NCBI GenBank assembly: GCA_913061465.1
Contig: CAJXSU010000001.1
Coordinates: 62,001 to 126,000 of the forward strand
DNA length: 64,000 bases
Direction: 5' to 3'
DNA from: an uncultured Flavobacterium sp.
GTDB lineage: Bacteria; Bacteroidota; Bacteroidia; Flavobacteriales; Flavobacteriaceae
Shown here piece after piece: positions 22,777 through 32,626 of this stretch. The notes under the pieces are model-generated. The model was given only the letters and a program-made list of their open reading frames with translations. It had not been told where the DNA came from and did not search any database. How positions within the stretch are numbered: position 1 is the first letter of the stretch; each line of letters starts with the position of its first letter. Made by a program: the position numbers and the translations under genes.

Positions 22777-25700
22777 ATGAAAAAAATATTCGATATTTTT
22801 TACTCTACACGATTAACTGCAGTGCTTTTTATCGTGTACTCTGTAGCCATGGGAGTTGCTACTTTTATTGAAAATGACTATGGGACTCAAACAGCTAAGG
22901 CAATAGTTTATAATGCTTGGTGGTTTGAAGCTATTATGGTATTTTTCATTATCAATTTTTTTGGTAATATTTTTCGATATCGATTGTTAAGAAAAGAAAA
23001 ATGGCCTGTCTTACTATTTCATGTATCATTTCTGCTAATTTTAATTGGAGCAGGTATTACAAGGTATATAGGATACGAAGGCTTAATGCTTATCAATGAG
23101 GGAGAAACTACACAAGAATTCCTATCTGAAACCACTTATGTAAATTTAGTAGTAGACAATAATGAAGTACAAAAAACATTTCATAAATCTACCCTATTCT
23201 CAGCCAAGGGAGATAATAGCTGGAGTTTAGATGAAGAATTTAAAGATCAGGTTTTCTCTGTTAAATTATCAAAATACATTCCATGGGCAGAAGAAAAATT
23301 TTCAGAGAATGAAACTGGAGAAGAATTTTTATTTATAGTTGAATCTAGCAGTGGATCGAGACATGAGCATTACATAAAAAAAGGAGAATTACAAAATATT
23401 CATGGTGTTTTAGTCGGTTTTGAAGCTCCAAACAACTCCGGTTCTATCAACTTATTCAGAGAAGATGGGGTCTTGAAAATTCAGACGCTAAACGATGGGA
23501 GTTGGATGCGCATGGCCGATAGAGCTGAGGGAACAATTGTTAAAGACAGTATTCAAGATTTTCAACTCAGGTCTTTATATAGAATTGGTGAACTACCATT
23601 TGTAATTCCTGAACCTGTCAAGAAAGGAGAGTTAAAAACAGTAAGAGGTGCTAAAAAAGATGACACAAAACTAGATGCATTACTATTAGACATAACAGTA
23701 GACGAAGAAACCAAAAAAATTGAAATATATGGTGGTAAATATGCTCCTCAAAGACCTACTCAATTTTCTTTGAATGGATTAAATTTCAGAATAGATTATG
23801 GCCCTCAAATGCTAAAAACACCTTTTGAGATTAAACTAAATGATTTTCAATTAGATAAATATCCAGGATCAGAGAGTGCATCCGCTTTTTCTAGTGAAGT
23901 AACTTTAATAGATACTGATGAAACATTTGATTATAAAATTTATATGAATCACATATTAGATCACAAAGGCTTCAAGTTTTTTCAAGCCAGTTATGATCTC
24001 TCTGGTGAAGTAGAACAAACTCATCTTTCTGTCAATCATGATTTTTGGGGAACTCTAATCAGCTATATTGGCTATTCTTTATTATACATTGGAATGATTT
24101 CTATTCTCTTTGCCCCAGGAACACGGTTTGATAGCTTAAAGAAAACATTGAAAAAAATTAAAAAGAAAAAAGCAGCGCTTACGCTATTTATTGGACTTTT
24201 TATAAGTATTAATGGAATTGCTCAAACTCAAAAAAATCATTTAACTAAAATATCTGATCAACAAATTGATTCTGTATTAAAAGCCAACTTGATTGATTTA
24301 AAGCATGCTGATGAGTTTAATACGCTCATTATTCAAGACATTGGTGGACGTATGAAACCGGCACATACTTTTGCCTCTGAATTGGTTCGAAAAGTATTTC
24401 ATAATGATGATTTTAATGGAATAGAACCTAGCCAAGTCTTTCTATCTATCATAGAAAATTCAAACCTTTGGTTTAACGTTCCTTTTATTTATCTAGAAAA
24501 AGGAAATACCGAAATTAGAGAAATTATAGGGGTTGAAAAAAATGTTACCCATGCAGCTCTTGCCGATTTTTATGAGGGTACTGAATCAAAAATTAGTGAA
24601 TATGTTTTAGAGGCGCAGAAAAAAAATGTTCAAAACAAATTTGAAAAAGATATCATTAAAATTGATAGAAGAATCTATTTATTTTCTCAAGCACTAAGTC
24701 TTAGTGTGTTACGAATATATCCTAAATTAAATGATGAAAATAATAAATGGGTTTCCTACCCTGAGGGATCTAGAGCTAACTACATCGGAAAAGATTCTTT
24801 ATTTGTTAGACAATCTTTACCCATTTATATTCGGTTATTACAAGATGCAAAAAGAACTAATAATTATACAGAGGCTAATAAACTACTCACAGGAATAAAA
24901 AAATTCCAACAAAATTATGGTAAGGATGTATATCCTAATAAGAAAAAGATAGATTTAGAAATCACCTATAATAAATTGCAGATTTTTAAGAGATTAGCGA
25001 AGTATTATGGGTTTACAAGTGTTTTTCTAATCTTCTTTGTGATTCTTCAAATTTTTAATGACAAAAAATGGATTGGACAGGTTGTGAAATTTTTGATTGG
25101 AATAACCATTCTTTTATTTGGTTTGCATGTATTAGGGTTGATAAGTCGCTGGTATATTAGTGGAAATGCTCCATGGAGTAATGCTTACGAGTCTATTATT
25201 TATGTTGCTTGGGCTACTATCCTATTTGGTCTAGCCTTTGGAAGAAAATCATCATTAACTATTGCAGCAACTACTTTCTTAACTGCTGTTATTTTAGCAT
25301 TCGCACATCAAAACTGGTTAGATCCAGAAATTGCAAATCTTCAACCCGTATTAAATTCTTGGTGGTTGTTAGTTCATGTTTCTATTATTGTTGCAAGCTA
25401 TGGTCCATTTTCTTTAGGAATGATATTAGGAATTGTAGCTTTATTCTTAACTATTTTCACTACTGAAAAGAATAAGAAAAAAATGGATTTGAATATTAAA
25501 GAAATTACCACCATAAACGAAATGGCAATTACTATCGGTTTAATTATGTTAACCATAGGAAATTTCCTTGGAGGTATGTGGGCCAATGAAAGTTGGGGAC
25601 GCTATTGGGGGTGGGATCCAAAAGAAACTTGGGCATTAGTGTCCATTATGGTATATGCGTTTGTATTACACATGAGATTGATACCTGGTTTAAGGAGCAG

Positions 25701-25905
25701 ATATACTTTTAATCTTTGGTCAATTTTAGCTTATGGAGCTATAATGATGACCTACTTTGGAGTAAATTTCTATTTATCTGGATTGCATTCCTATGCAAGT
25801 GGCGATCAAGTAATTACACCTAATTCAGTATTTTATTCTGTAAGCTTCATTGGTATATTGGGAGTATTTGCATGGTTTAAACATAGAAAGTTTTACAAAA
25901 AATAA
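22777..25905 (+). CDS. ccsA: Fused CcsB-CcsA (ResB/ResC) cytochrome c biogenesis protein
   Basis: A 1042-residue membrane protein of system II cytochrome c maturation, which exports and attaches haem to apocytochromes. The N-terminal half is ResB/CcsB-like (membrane helices near 10-30, 45-65, 75-95 and ~425-445 around a large periplasmic domain). A middle segment starting near residue 480 resembles a second export-type helix (FIGLFISINGIAQ). The C-terminal ~300 residues are the multi-helix CcsA part with the haem-handling WGRYWGWDPKETWALVS motif (WWD-type). The fusion is usual in Bacteroidota. Confidence 0.94.
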   Translation: MKKIFDIFYSTRLTAVLFIVYSVAMGVATFIENDYGTQTAKAIVYNAWWFEAIMVFFIINFFGNIFRYRLLRKEKWPVLLFHVSFLLILIGAGITRYIGYEGLMLINEGETTQEFLSETTYVNLVVDNNEVQKTFHKSTLFSAKGDNSWSLDEEFKDQVFSVKLSKYIPWAEEKFSENETGEEFLFIVESSSGSRHEHYIKKGELQNIHGVLVGFEAPNNSGSINLFREDGVLKIQTLNDGSWMRMADRAEGTIVKDSIQDFQLRSLYRIGELPFVIPEPVKKGELKTVRGAKKDDTKLDALLLDITVDEETKKIEIYGGKYAPQRPTQFSLNGLNFRIDYGPQMLKTPFEIKLNDFQLDKYPGSESASAFSSEVTLIDTDETFDYKIYMNHILDHKGFKFFQASYDLSGEVEQTHLSVNHDFWGTLISYIGYSLLYIGMISILFAPGTRFDSLKKTLKKIKKKKAALTLFIGLFISINGIAQTQKNHLTKISDQQIDSVLKANLIDLKHADEFNTLIIQDIGGRMKPAHTFASELVRKVFHNDDFNGIEPSQVFLSIIENSNLWFNVPFIYLEKGNTEIREIIGVEKNVTHAALADFYEGTESKISEYVLEAQKKNVQNKFEKDIIKIDRRIYLFSQALSLSVLRIYPKLNDENNKWVSYPEGSRANYIGKDSLFVRQSLPIYIRLLQDAKRTNNYTEANKLLTGIKKFQQNYGKDVYPNKKKIDLEITYNKLQIFKRLAKYYGFTSVFLIFFVILQIFNDKKWIGQVVKFLIGITILLFGLHVLGLISRWYISGNAPWSNAYESIIYVAWATILFGLAFGRKSSLTIAATTFLTAVILAFAHQNWLDPEIANLQPVLNSWWLLVHVSIIVASYGPFSLGMILGIVALFLTIFTTEKNKKKMDLNIKEITTINEMAITIGLIMLTIGNFLGGMWANESWGRYWGWDPKETWALVSIMVYAFVLHMRLIPGLRSRYTFNLWSILAYGAIMMTYFGVNFYLSGLHSYASGDQVITPNSVFYSVSFIGILGVFAWFKHRKFYKK

Positions 25906-25943
25906 AAGAATAGTGTACTTTAGTACTCACAAAAAAAGAATAT

Positions 25944-26459
25944 ATGTTTCATAAAAATATAAAATTAGCTTTAGCCTTTTTAACCATAGTTTGGTCTGTT
26001 TTTGAATTTTGGCAAGGTCACATTGGTAATGGTATCGCTATCTTATTCCTTACAGGAATGTTTATCTTATTATATTTTAAAAATGAATTTATTTTATTAT
26101 CATTTTTACAATTAAGAAAACAAAATTTCCCAGCTGCACAAAAGTGGTTGACTTATATAAAGAACCCAAGTACTGCACTCACACAAAAACAAGAAGGTTA
26201 CTACAATTACTTACACGGAATCATGCTCTCTCAAACAAACATGACGCAAGCTGAAAAGTATTTAAGAAAAGCTGTTAGATTAGGTTTGGCTATGGACCAT
26301 GATTTGGCAATGGCAAAATTACAATTAGCGGGTATTGCTATGACAAAAAGAAGAAAGCGTGAGGCAACTACACTAATGGCTGAAGCAAAGAAACTTGACA
26401 AACACGGCATGCTGAAAGAGCAAATGCAAATGATGAAACAACAGATGAAGAAAATTTAA
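25944..26459 (+). CDS. Membrane-anchored TPR-like protein of unknown function
   Basis: A 171-residue protein. Two membrane helices occupy ~8-25 and ~30-48 (LALAFLTIVWSVFEFW and GIAILFLTGMFILLYF). The rest is helical with a TPR-like repeat (YYNYLHGIMLSQTNMTQAEKYLRKAVRLG, then MAKLQLAGIAMTKRRKREATTLMAEAKKLD) described here by its order, and a Met/Gln/Lys-rich tail. It lies 38 bp after ccsBA and is followed by a bidirectional-looking terminator. I recognise it only as a conserved flavobacterial type. Confidence 0.75.
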   Translation: MFHKNIKLALAFLTIVWSVFEFWQGHIGNGIAILFLTGMFILLYFKNEFILLSFLQLRKQNFPAAQKWLTYIKNPSTALTQKQEGYYNYLHGIMLSQTNMTQAEKYLRKAVRLGLAMDHDLAMAKLQLAGIAMTKRRKREATTLMAEAKKLDKHGMLKEQMQMMKQQMKKI

Positions 26460-26473
26460 TCTTCACTAAATTT

Positions 26474-26502
26474 AAACTCCTGAATCTTCAGGAGTTTTTT
26501 TT
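26474..26502. terminator. Terminator between convergent genes
   Basis: Stem AAACTCCTGA/TCAGGAGTTT with a 4-nt loop, followed by eight T on the plus strand and preceded by A-rich sequence, so it may work in both directions for the TPR gene and the LysM lipoprotein gene. Confidence 0.85.
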
Positions 26503-26517
26503 ACATTAGAATTTAAA

Positions 26518-28182
26518 TTATTTGATTCTGGTTAAAGTTAAATCTGGATTATACTTAATAATATAAATACCTTTATTAGAGGAAGTATTAAATAAACTCT
26601 TGCTATACTCAAACTTACTCTCTAATCTGAAGGATATACCATCCTTAAAAGTCTCTTTTAGTTTTTTTCCGGAGGCTAGTCGAATTCCAATATCGAATAG
26701 GATATCAAAACCCTTAGTAGCGTAATAAGATGGATAGGCATAATTTTTCTTCAAATACTGACTGTGAAACAGTTGAATCTCAGGTGAATTTTTATCAGTA
26801 AAAGTATCACTGGTATATGTAAAACCCAGCTTAGCCAATTTATTATTATCTATTTTATCAAATTGAGAAGATTTAAAAATTCCAAAAACCTTAATCACAG
26901 TATCTTCAGGTAAAATTTGCATTTCTGGCTCGTCACTTTCTTTATCATTTTTTTTATCTTCTTCACCCTCTTCTTCCTCAAGTTCTTCAACTGGCAGACT
27001 GATCAAACTATTAATTACATCAGATGAAATAACTCGTTTATCAGTAGCTAAAATTACCCAATTACCCACATCAGGTTTTAAAGCATTAATAATATAATCT
27101 TTCCTAATGTATCCTTGGTTAGGATATATGATTAGCGCCTCGTTTATAGAATCATGTTGTAATAGTTTGGATTTAATTAAATCACTATTTCGAATGGAAG
27201 TGGCTGAACTGTCACCAATAATTAAAATATTTTCATTTGCATAATTTGCAAGAACATGATCTATTAGAGCTTTTTGATGAACCTCTCTATCTGCAAAAGT
27301 TTTAATTATTTTTGAAGAAGAAAAACGAGTTTGATTTTTTGAATACACTGGAAAAACAACAGGAATACCTGATCTATTGGCAACCTTGGGAACTTCTTCA
27401 GAATATAATGGACCTATAATTGCATCAATATTATCAAAATCTGTAACCGCTAATATTGAATCTAATTTAGTGTCTTTTCTTCCAGTATCAAAAACAGAAA
27501 GTTCTATATCTATTCCAAGTTTTTTAAGTGAATCTATGGCTACAGAAGCACCCAAATAAATATCTGTAGTAATATTAACTAACCTATTTGTTTTGAAAAT
27601 ATCTTTAGGATCTATGGTATCATATTCAATAGCTCTAAAAGGAAGCATCATAGCTAATTTAACAACGGCGTTTTCTTGGATAGTATCTCTATACAATACA
27701 AGTAAATCTTCATCCTCAATTGGTTTTATTTTTAATAACATATCAAATTGGAGCCCATGCGAATCTATTGAGGGATTTAATTGGTTTAATTGATCTTTTG
27801 AAACATTGTAAGCCCGAGTTAAATTATAAAAAGTATCGCCCTTTTCAACTTTATGAAGAATAAAATCGTTTATTATTTCTTCTTCATCATTAGGTATCTC
27901 TTCTGAAACGATTATTGAATTATTATTTTCAACAGAAATGGCAGTCTCCTCAATTTGCTGATACTCGTTATTAGGAATAATAATTAATGTTTCAGGAACT
28001 GGTTTTCTGCCTATATCTGGGTTTAAAATTAATAAATCTTTAGTTTTAATCCCTAAACGTTTTGCAATGCCTTTTATGGTTTCACCTTTTTTGACGGTAT
28101 AGGAAATATATTTTTTTTGTTGACCACAAGAAGATGCAATCACTACAAAAAATAAGATAATAAAGATTTTAAATTTTCTCAT
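26518..28182 (-). CDS. LysM-domain lipoprotein with periplasmic substrate-binding-like domain
   Basis: A 554-residue lipoprotein starting MRKFKIFIILFF with a lipobox ending SSC. I place the start at the ATG at 28182, five bases below the guaA stop; the longer frame reads into guaA. Two LysM repeats follow: YTVKKGETIKGIAKRLGI and HKVEKGDTFYNLTRAYNV, which bind peptidoglycan. The C-terminal ~380 residues resemble type I periplasmic binding proteins (AAIDSLKKLGI-type helix, DAIIGPLYSEEVPKVAN), with a very acidic insert (ELEEEEGEEDKKNDKESDEP). It probably senses or holds something at the cell wall. The ligand is unknown. Confidence 0.85.
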   Translation of the reverse strand: MRKFKIFIILFFVVIASSCGQQKKYISYTVKKGETIKGIAKRLGIKTKDLLILNPDIGRKPVPETLIIIPNNEYQQIEETAISVENNNSIIVSEEIPNDEEEIINDFILHKVEKGDTFYNLTRAYNVSKDQLNQLNPSIDSHGLQFDMLLKIKPIEDEDLLVLYRDTIQENAVVKLAMMLPFRAIEYDTIDPKDIFKTNRLVNITTDIYLGASVAIDSLKKLGIDIELSVFDTGRKDTKLDSILAVTDFDNIDAIIGPLYSEEVPKVANRSGIPVVFPVYSKNQTRFSSSKIIKTFADREVHQKALIDHVLANYANENILIIGDSSATSIRNSDLIKSKLLQHDSINEALIIYPNQGYIRKDYIINALKPDVGNWVILATDKRVISSDVINSLISLPVEELEEEEGEEDKKNDKESDEPEMQILPEDTVIKVFGIFKSSQFDKIDNNKLAKLGFTYTSDTFTDKNSPEIQLFHSQYLKKNYAYPSYYATKGFDILFDIGIRLASGKKLKETFKDGISFRLESKFEYSKSLFNTSSNKGIYIIKYNPDLTLTRIK

Positions 28183-28186
28183 AAGT

Positions 28187-29722
28187 TTACTCCCATTCAA
28201 TTGTTGCTGGTGGTTTTGAACTGATGTCATAAACTACTCTGTTCACACCTTTTACTTTATTTATAATCTGATTTGATGTCTTTTGTAAAAATTCATAGGG
28301 TAAATTAACCCAATCAGCTGTCATCCCATCAGTACTTTCTACAGCTCTTAACGCAACTACTTTTTCATAAGTTCTCTCGTCTCCCATAACCCCAACAGAA
28401 TTTATAGGTAATAATATTGCGCCAGCTTGCCATACTTTATCATATAAACCACTCTCTTTTAATCCATCAATAAAAATAGCGTCAACCTCTTGAAGAATAG
28501 CTACTTTTTCTGGGGTGATGTCTCCCAATATTCTAATCGCTAATCCTGGACCGGGAAAAGGGTGTCTTCCCAATAACTCAGGATCAATTCCCATAGAAGC
28601 TCCTACTCTTCTTACCTCATCTTTAAAAATCATTCGCAAAGGTTCCACAATTTTTAATTTCATAAAATCTGGCAACCCTCCTACATTATGATGGCTTTTA
28701 ATGGTTGCTGATGGACCTCCATTTACAGATACTGATTCTATAACATCCGGATAAATAGTTCCTTGCGCTAACCATTTTACATTTTCTATTTTATGAGCTT
28801 CATCATCAAAAACTTCAATAAAGGCATTTCCAATAGCTTTCCTTTTTTTCTCTGGATCAGATAATCCTTTTAAAGCAGTCAAAAAACGTGCCGATGCATC
28901 TACACCTTTAACGTTTAATCCCATGCCTTCGTATTGATTGAGTACACTTTCAAACTCATTTTTTCTCAATAATCCATTATTCACAAAAATACAATACAGA
29001 TTTTTACCAATGGCTTTGTGTAATAAAACTGCTGCTACAGAGGAATCTACACCACCTGATAATCCTAAAACTACCTTATCGTCTCCTACTGTTTCCTTTA
29101 TTTTGGCTACTGTTGTTTCTACAAATGAATTTGGAGTCCAAGTTTGTGCTACACCTGCAATTTTTACTAAAAAGTTTTCAAGTAATTGCTTACCATCAGA
29201 AGAATGATAGACCTCAGGGTGAAACTGAATTGCAAAAGTATCTTCACCATCAATTCTAAAAGCTGCATTCTTTACATCTGACGTACTTGCCAAATGAACT
29301 GCATTTGTTGGTAATGTTTTAATTGTGTCTGAATGGCTCATCCAAACTTGACTTCCTTCAGAGATTTCAGAGAAAAATATTTCATTGTCTTTGATAAAAG
29401 ACAAATTGGCTCTTCCATATTCTCTTGTATTTGAGGGTGCTACTTCACCTCCAGAAAAATGTGCTAAATATTGTGCTCCATAACAAACCGCTAGCATTGG
29501 TTTTTTTCCTCTAATTTCTGACAAATCAGGATGAGGTGCTTGATCAGATCTAACAGAGGATGGACTTCCTGATAAGATAACTGCTTTGAATTCACTAGCG
29601 TTTGCGGGTTGTTTGTTGTAAGGGTGAATTTCACAATAAATATTCAACTCTCTTACTCTTCTCGCAATTAATTGAGTGTATTGCGATCCAAAATCTAAAA
29701 TAAGTACCTGGTGTTGTTGCAT
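28187..29722 (-). CDS. guaA: GMP synthase (glutamine-hydrolysing)
   Basis: An enzyme of 511 residues that converts XMP to GMP. The N-terminal class I glutamine amidotransferase shows [19 protein letters not shown], the catalytic Cys in [13 protein letters not shown] and the His-Glu of [12 protein letters not shown]. The ATP-PPase domain has the P-loop [14 protein letters not shown] and the C-terminal dimerization region ends [15 protein letters not shown] use the ATG at 29722 (MQQHQVLIL) rather than a TTG two codons upstream. Confidence 0.97.
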   Translation of the reverse strand: MQQHQVLILDFGSQYTQLIARRVRELNIYCEIHPYNKQPANASEFKAVILSGSPSSVRSDQAPHPDLSEIRGKKPMLAVCYGAQYLAHFSGGEVAPSNTREYGRANLSFIKDNEIFFSEISEGSQVWMSHSDTIKTLPTNAVHLASTSDVKNAAFRIDGEDTFAIQFHPEVYHSSDGKQLLENFLVKIAGVAQTWTPNSFVETTVAKIKETVGDDKVVLGLSGGVDSSVAAVLLHKAIGKNLYCIFVNNGLLRKNEFESVLNQYEGMGLNVKGVDASARFLTALKGLSDPEKKRKAIGNAFIEVFDDEAHKIENVKWLAQGTIYPDVIESVSVNGGPSATIKSHHNVGGLPDFMKLKIVEPLRMIFKDEVRRVGASMGIDPELLGRHPFPGPGLAIRILGDITPEKVAILQEVDAIFIDGLKESGLYDKVWQAGAILLPINSVGVMGDERTYEKVVALRAVESTDGMTADWVNLPYEFLQKTSNQIINKVKGVNRVVYDISSKPPATIEWE

Positions 29723-29781
29723 GTGCAAAAATAGTACTTCAATTTATAAATAAAAGCTTTGTGTTTATAAAATTTCACAAA

Positions 29782-30846
29782 TTAATACCGATAGACTATT
29801 GCATTTATGTTCATACCAGCTCCAACTGATGCCAAAATGATGATATCACCTTTTTCAATAGATTGGTTTTCTAGATTACCTTTTATTACTAAATCTAATA
29901 ATGTAGGTACAGTGGCCACAGAACTATTTCCTAATTTATGAATACTCATTGGCATAACTCCCTCAGGCACTGGTGTTTTATACAACCTGAAAAAACGTTT
30001 AATGATGGCTTCATCCATCTTTTCATTAGCTTGATGAATAAATATTTTCTTAACATCACTAATATCAATTCCAGTCTTATCCAAAGCCGTTTTCATAGCC
30101 GCAGGTACATGATTTAAAGCAAATTCATAAATCTTTCTTCCATGCATTTTTATGTAACGAACATCAGGATCTTCTTGAGTTTGGTATGATTTTCCAAAAA
30201 ACAAATGATAGGCCTCTTCTTCACTAAAAGTTTGTGAAGCATGACTTAAAATTCCAGCATCTTGGCCATTATTTTTTTCAACGATACATGCTCCTGCTCC
30301 ATCACTATAAATCATTGAATCTCTATCGTATTTGTCTACTACTCTAGATAAAGTTTCTGCTCCAATAACTAATATTTTTTTTGCAATTCCTGCCTTTATG
30401 AATGCTTGAGCTTGAATAACACCTTCTACCCAACCAGGACAACCAAATAAAATGTCATAAGCAACACAATTAGGGTTTTTAATACCCAACCTATACTTTA
30501 CTCTTGTGGCTAAACTTGGTAATAAATCACTTTGTATCGCTGTAGATTTAACATCTCCAAAATTATGAGCCAAAATAATATAATCTAATTCCTCTGGATT
30601 AATAGCTGCATCTTCAATCGCTTTTTGAGCTGCGAAAAAACCTAAGTCTGAGGTATTGTATTTAGATGGTGCATATCTTCTTTCAACGATTCCTGTGATG
30701 GCTTTAAATTTTTCAATAATAACTTCGTTTTCATTTGGTATTTCTGTACCATCAGCATTCAAAAAAAAATTTTCTAAAAACTGTTTATTTTCTTTTTTAA
30801 TTTCTGGAATATAAGATCCAGTTCCTGTTATGGTTGAAGATATCAT
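29782..30846 (-). CDS. 3-oxoacyl-ACP synthase III (FabH)-like ketosynthase
   Basis: A 354-residue thiolase-fold enzyme. The active-site Cys is in DILFGCPGWVEGVIQA, His in KIFIHQANEKMDEAI and Asn in MSIHKLGNSSVATVP, the full Cys-His-Asn triad of KAS III. An insert at ~20-45 distinguishes it from short FabH proteins. It could initiate fatty acid synthesis with an unusual primer or take part in another acyl condensation. It lies between guaA and cdd on the same strand, with gaps of about 60 and 110 bp. Confidence 0.88.
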   Translation of the reverse strand: MISSTITGTGSYIPEIKKENKQFLENFFLNADGTEIPNENEVIIEKFKAITGIVERRYAPSKYNTSDLGFFAAQKAIEDAAINPEELDYIILAHNFGDVKSTAIQSDLLPSLATRVKYRLGIKNPNCVAYDILFGCPGWVEGVIQAQAFIKAGIAKKILVIGAETLSRVVDKYDRDSMIYSDGAGACIVEKNNGQDAGILSHASQTFSEEEAYHLFFGKSYQTQEDPDVRYIKMHGRKIYEFALNHVPAAMKTALDKTGIDISDVKKIFIHQANEKMDEAIIKRFFRLYKTPVPEGVMPMSIHKLGNSSVATVPTLLDLVIKGNLENQSIEKGDIIILASVGAGMNINAIVYRY

Positions 30847-30956
30847 GAAGTTTAAATTATTTCAAATACAAAGAAACTAATTATTAATTGCTTATAACTT
30901 TTAATTGGAGTAGTTTTTACGATGTTCAAACATCACTACTCTATTTTATTCTAAAA

Positions 30957-31439
30957 TTACAGATATGAACTATCAAATGAAAAAGGCAATAAGGATGCAA
31001 TAGAATTAGCTTTCACAACGTTACCTATTTCACCCATAAACAAAATTTCCATATCCTCTTTTTGATTAACTTCATACTCCAGTAAGGTTTGTCTACATGC
31101 TCCACAGGGACCAACTGGCTTATCTAGTTGTTTGTTTGAGGAGACAGCTGTAATGGCAATTTTTTTTACTTTTTTATTTGGATATGAAGAACCTGCTTTC
31201 CAAATCGCCACGCGCTCAGCACACATGCCAGAGGGGTAAGCTGCATTTTCTTGATTATTTCCTATGATGATAGTGTCATCCTCCATTAGAAGTGCTGCAC
31301 CAACGCTGAACCCAGAGTAAGGAGCATAGGCATTCCTTGAAGCCTTTATAGCGGCTTGCATTAAATTTTTGTCAACATCAGATAACTCATTAATATCTTG
31401 AAATAGAAAAGCCGAAGTTCCTGTATTAATTTCCTTCAT
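30957..31439 (-). CDS. cdd: Cytidine deaminase
   Basis: A 160-residue zinc enzyme that deaminates cytidine and deoxycytidine in pyrimidine salvage. It shows the cytidine-binding SRNAYAPYSGFSVGAAL, the catalytic CAERVAIWKAG (Cys-Ala-Glu) and the zinc-binding PCGACRQTLLE. It lies downstream of porV on the same strand, a gene order recalled from other Flavobacteriia. Confidence 0.95.
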   Translation of the reverse strand: MKEINTGTSAFLFQDINELSDVDKNLMQAAIKASRNAYAPYSGFSVGAALLMEDDTIIIGNNQENAAYPSGMCAERVAIWKAGSSYPNKKVKKIAITAVSSNKQLDKPVGPCGACRQTLLEYEVNQKEDMEILFMGEIGNVVKANSIASLLPFSFDSSYL

Positions 31440-31471
31440 AAATTATATGTTATATTAAGAATGGATTGATC

Positions 31472-32581
31472 TTAATAATCATAATAGATTTCTCCTAAAT
31501 CAAAGGATAAAGAAAAACGAAGCGAGTTTTCTAATGGATTATTTACATCAGAAGAATTAATTAAATACGATAAGTCTACATTCAAAGCATTCGTTTTAAA
31601 TCCAGCTCCCATAGTGAAAAATTTTCTATTTCCTTTATTTTCACTTTCATGAAAGTATCCTAAACGTAGGGCAAAGGCATCATTATAAAGATATTCTGCA
31701 CCTAGAGCATAAGTAACTTCTTCTAACTCTTCACTAAAACCTCCCTCTGCATCACCAAATGAGCTAAAAATACCTGATATAAATCCTTTTTCTTGATCAG
31801 AACCATCTTCTTGTGGAGATGGGACTAAAAGTTTTGTAAACTCTGTGTTTATACTTAAGGTATTATATGCATCTAAAATAAAGTCAAATCCTCCACCAAA
31901 TTTTAAATTTGCTGGTATAAAATCCTCTTCTCCGGGAACATAAGATACTTTTGGACCAATATTAGCAATATTAAAACCAATTCTATAACGTCCATCAAAA
32001 TTTCCATAATTTTTCTCGTAGGATTGATAATAACCAGAAACATCTACAGCAAACGAGTTAATAGGTTGTAGGGTTGAATTTGTTCCTGTGAAGGCTAAAT
32101 TGGATCTAAAGTAACGACCACTAACCCCCATAGAAAACGTTTCACTCAATTTTAATGCGTAGGTTCCTGAAAGTGCAAATTCATTCGGGTTAATAGTACC
32201 TGTTGGATTTCCAACATTATCAGTTAAATCTACTTGACCCAAAGAAAAATATCTAAATTCGGTTCCCCATGCAGCGTTTTCATTAATTCTTTTGATGTAT
32301 GAGGCACTCCCAATAAAAATATCATCAGTTAAATTTCTTAACCATGGAGAGTAATTGATTCCGATCATCACTTCTTGCCCACTAAATGCAATTTTAGATG
32401 GATTGTGAAACAGAGAGCTTGCATCTGCTGATGTAGATACCCCAACATCACCCATTGCTCCTGCCCTAGCATCAGGTATAATTAATAAAAATGGTGTTGC
32501 TGTTGTAATGCCTCCGTTTTGTGCTGAAACTCCAATATTACTTAAAATACAAATAATTAATACTATCCCTATTTTTCTCAT
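31472..32581 (-). CDS. porV: PorV, type IX secretion outer-membrane protein
   Basis: A 369-residue outer-membrane beta-barrel with a signal peptide (cleavage after VSAQ). The start of the mature protein, TATPFLLIIPDARAGAMGDVG followed by DASSLFHNPSKIAF, is characteristic of PorV/LptO. The rest consists of amphipathic strands and it ends in FDLGEIYYDY. PorV shuttles T9SS cargo to the attachment complex with the sortase PorU, encoded just upstream. Confidence 0.93.
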   Translation of the reverse strand: MRKIGIVLIICILSNIGVSAQNGGITTATPFLLIIPDARAGAMGDVGVSTSADASSLFHNPSKIAFSGQEVMIGINYSPWLRNLTDDIFIGSASYIKRINENAAWGTEFRYFSLGQVDLTDNVGNPTGTINPNEFALSGTYALKLSETFSMGVSGRYFRSNLAFTGTNSTLQPINSFAVDVSGYYQSYEKNYGNFDGRYRIGFNIANIGPKVSYVPGEEDFIPANLKFGGGFDFILDAYNTLSINTEFTKLLVPSPQEDGSDQEKGFISGIFSSFGDAEGGFSEELEEVTYALGAEYLYNDAFALRLGYFHESENKGNRKFFTMGAGFKTNALNVDLSYLINSSDVNNPLENSLRFSLSFDLGEIYYDY

Positions 32582-32626
32582 GTCTTTGATTTACTTTTCT
32601 TATTAAAACGTAAATATCGTAATAAA

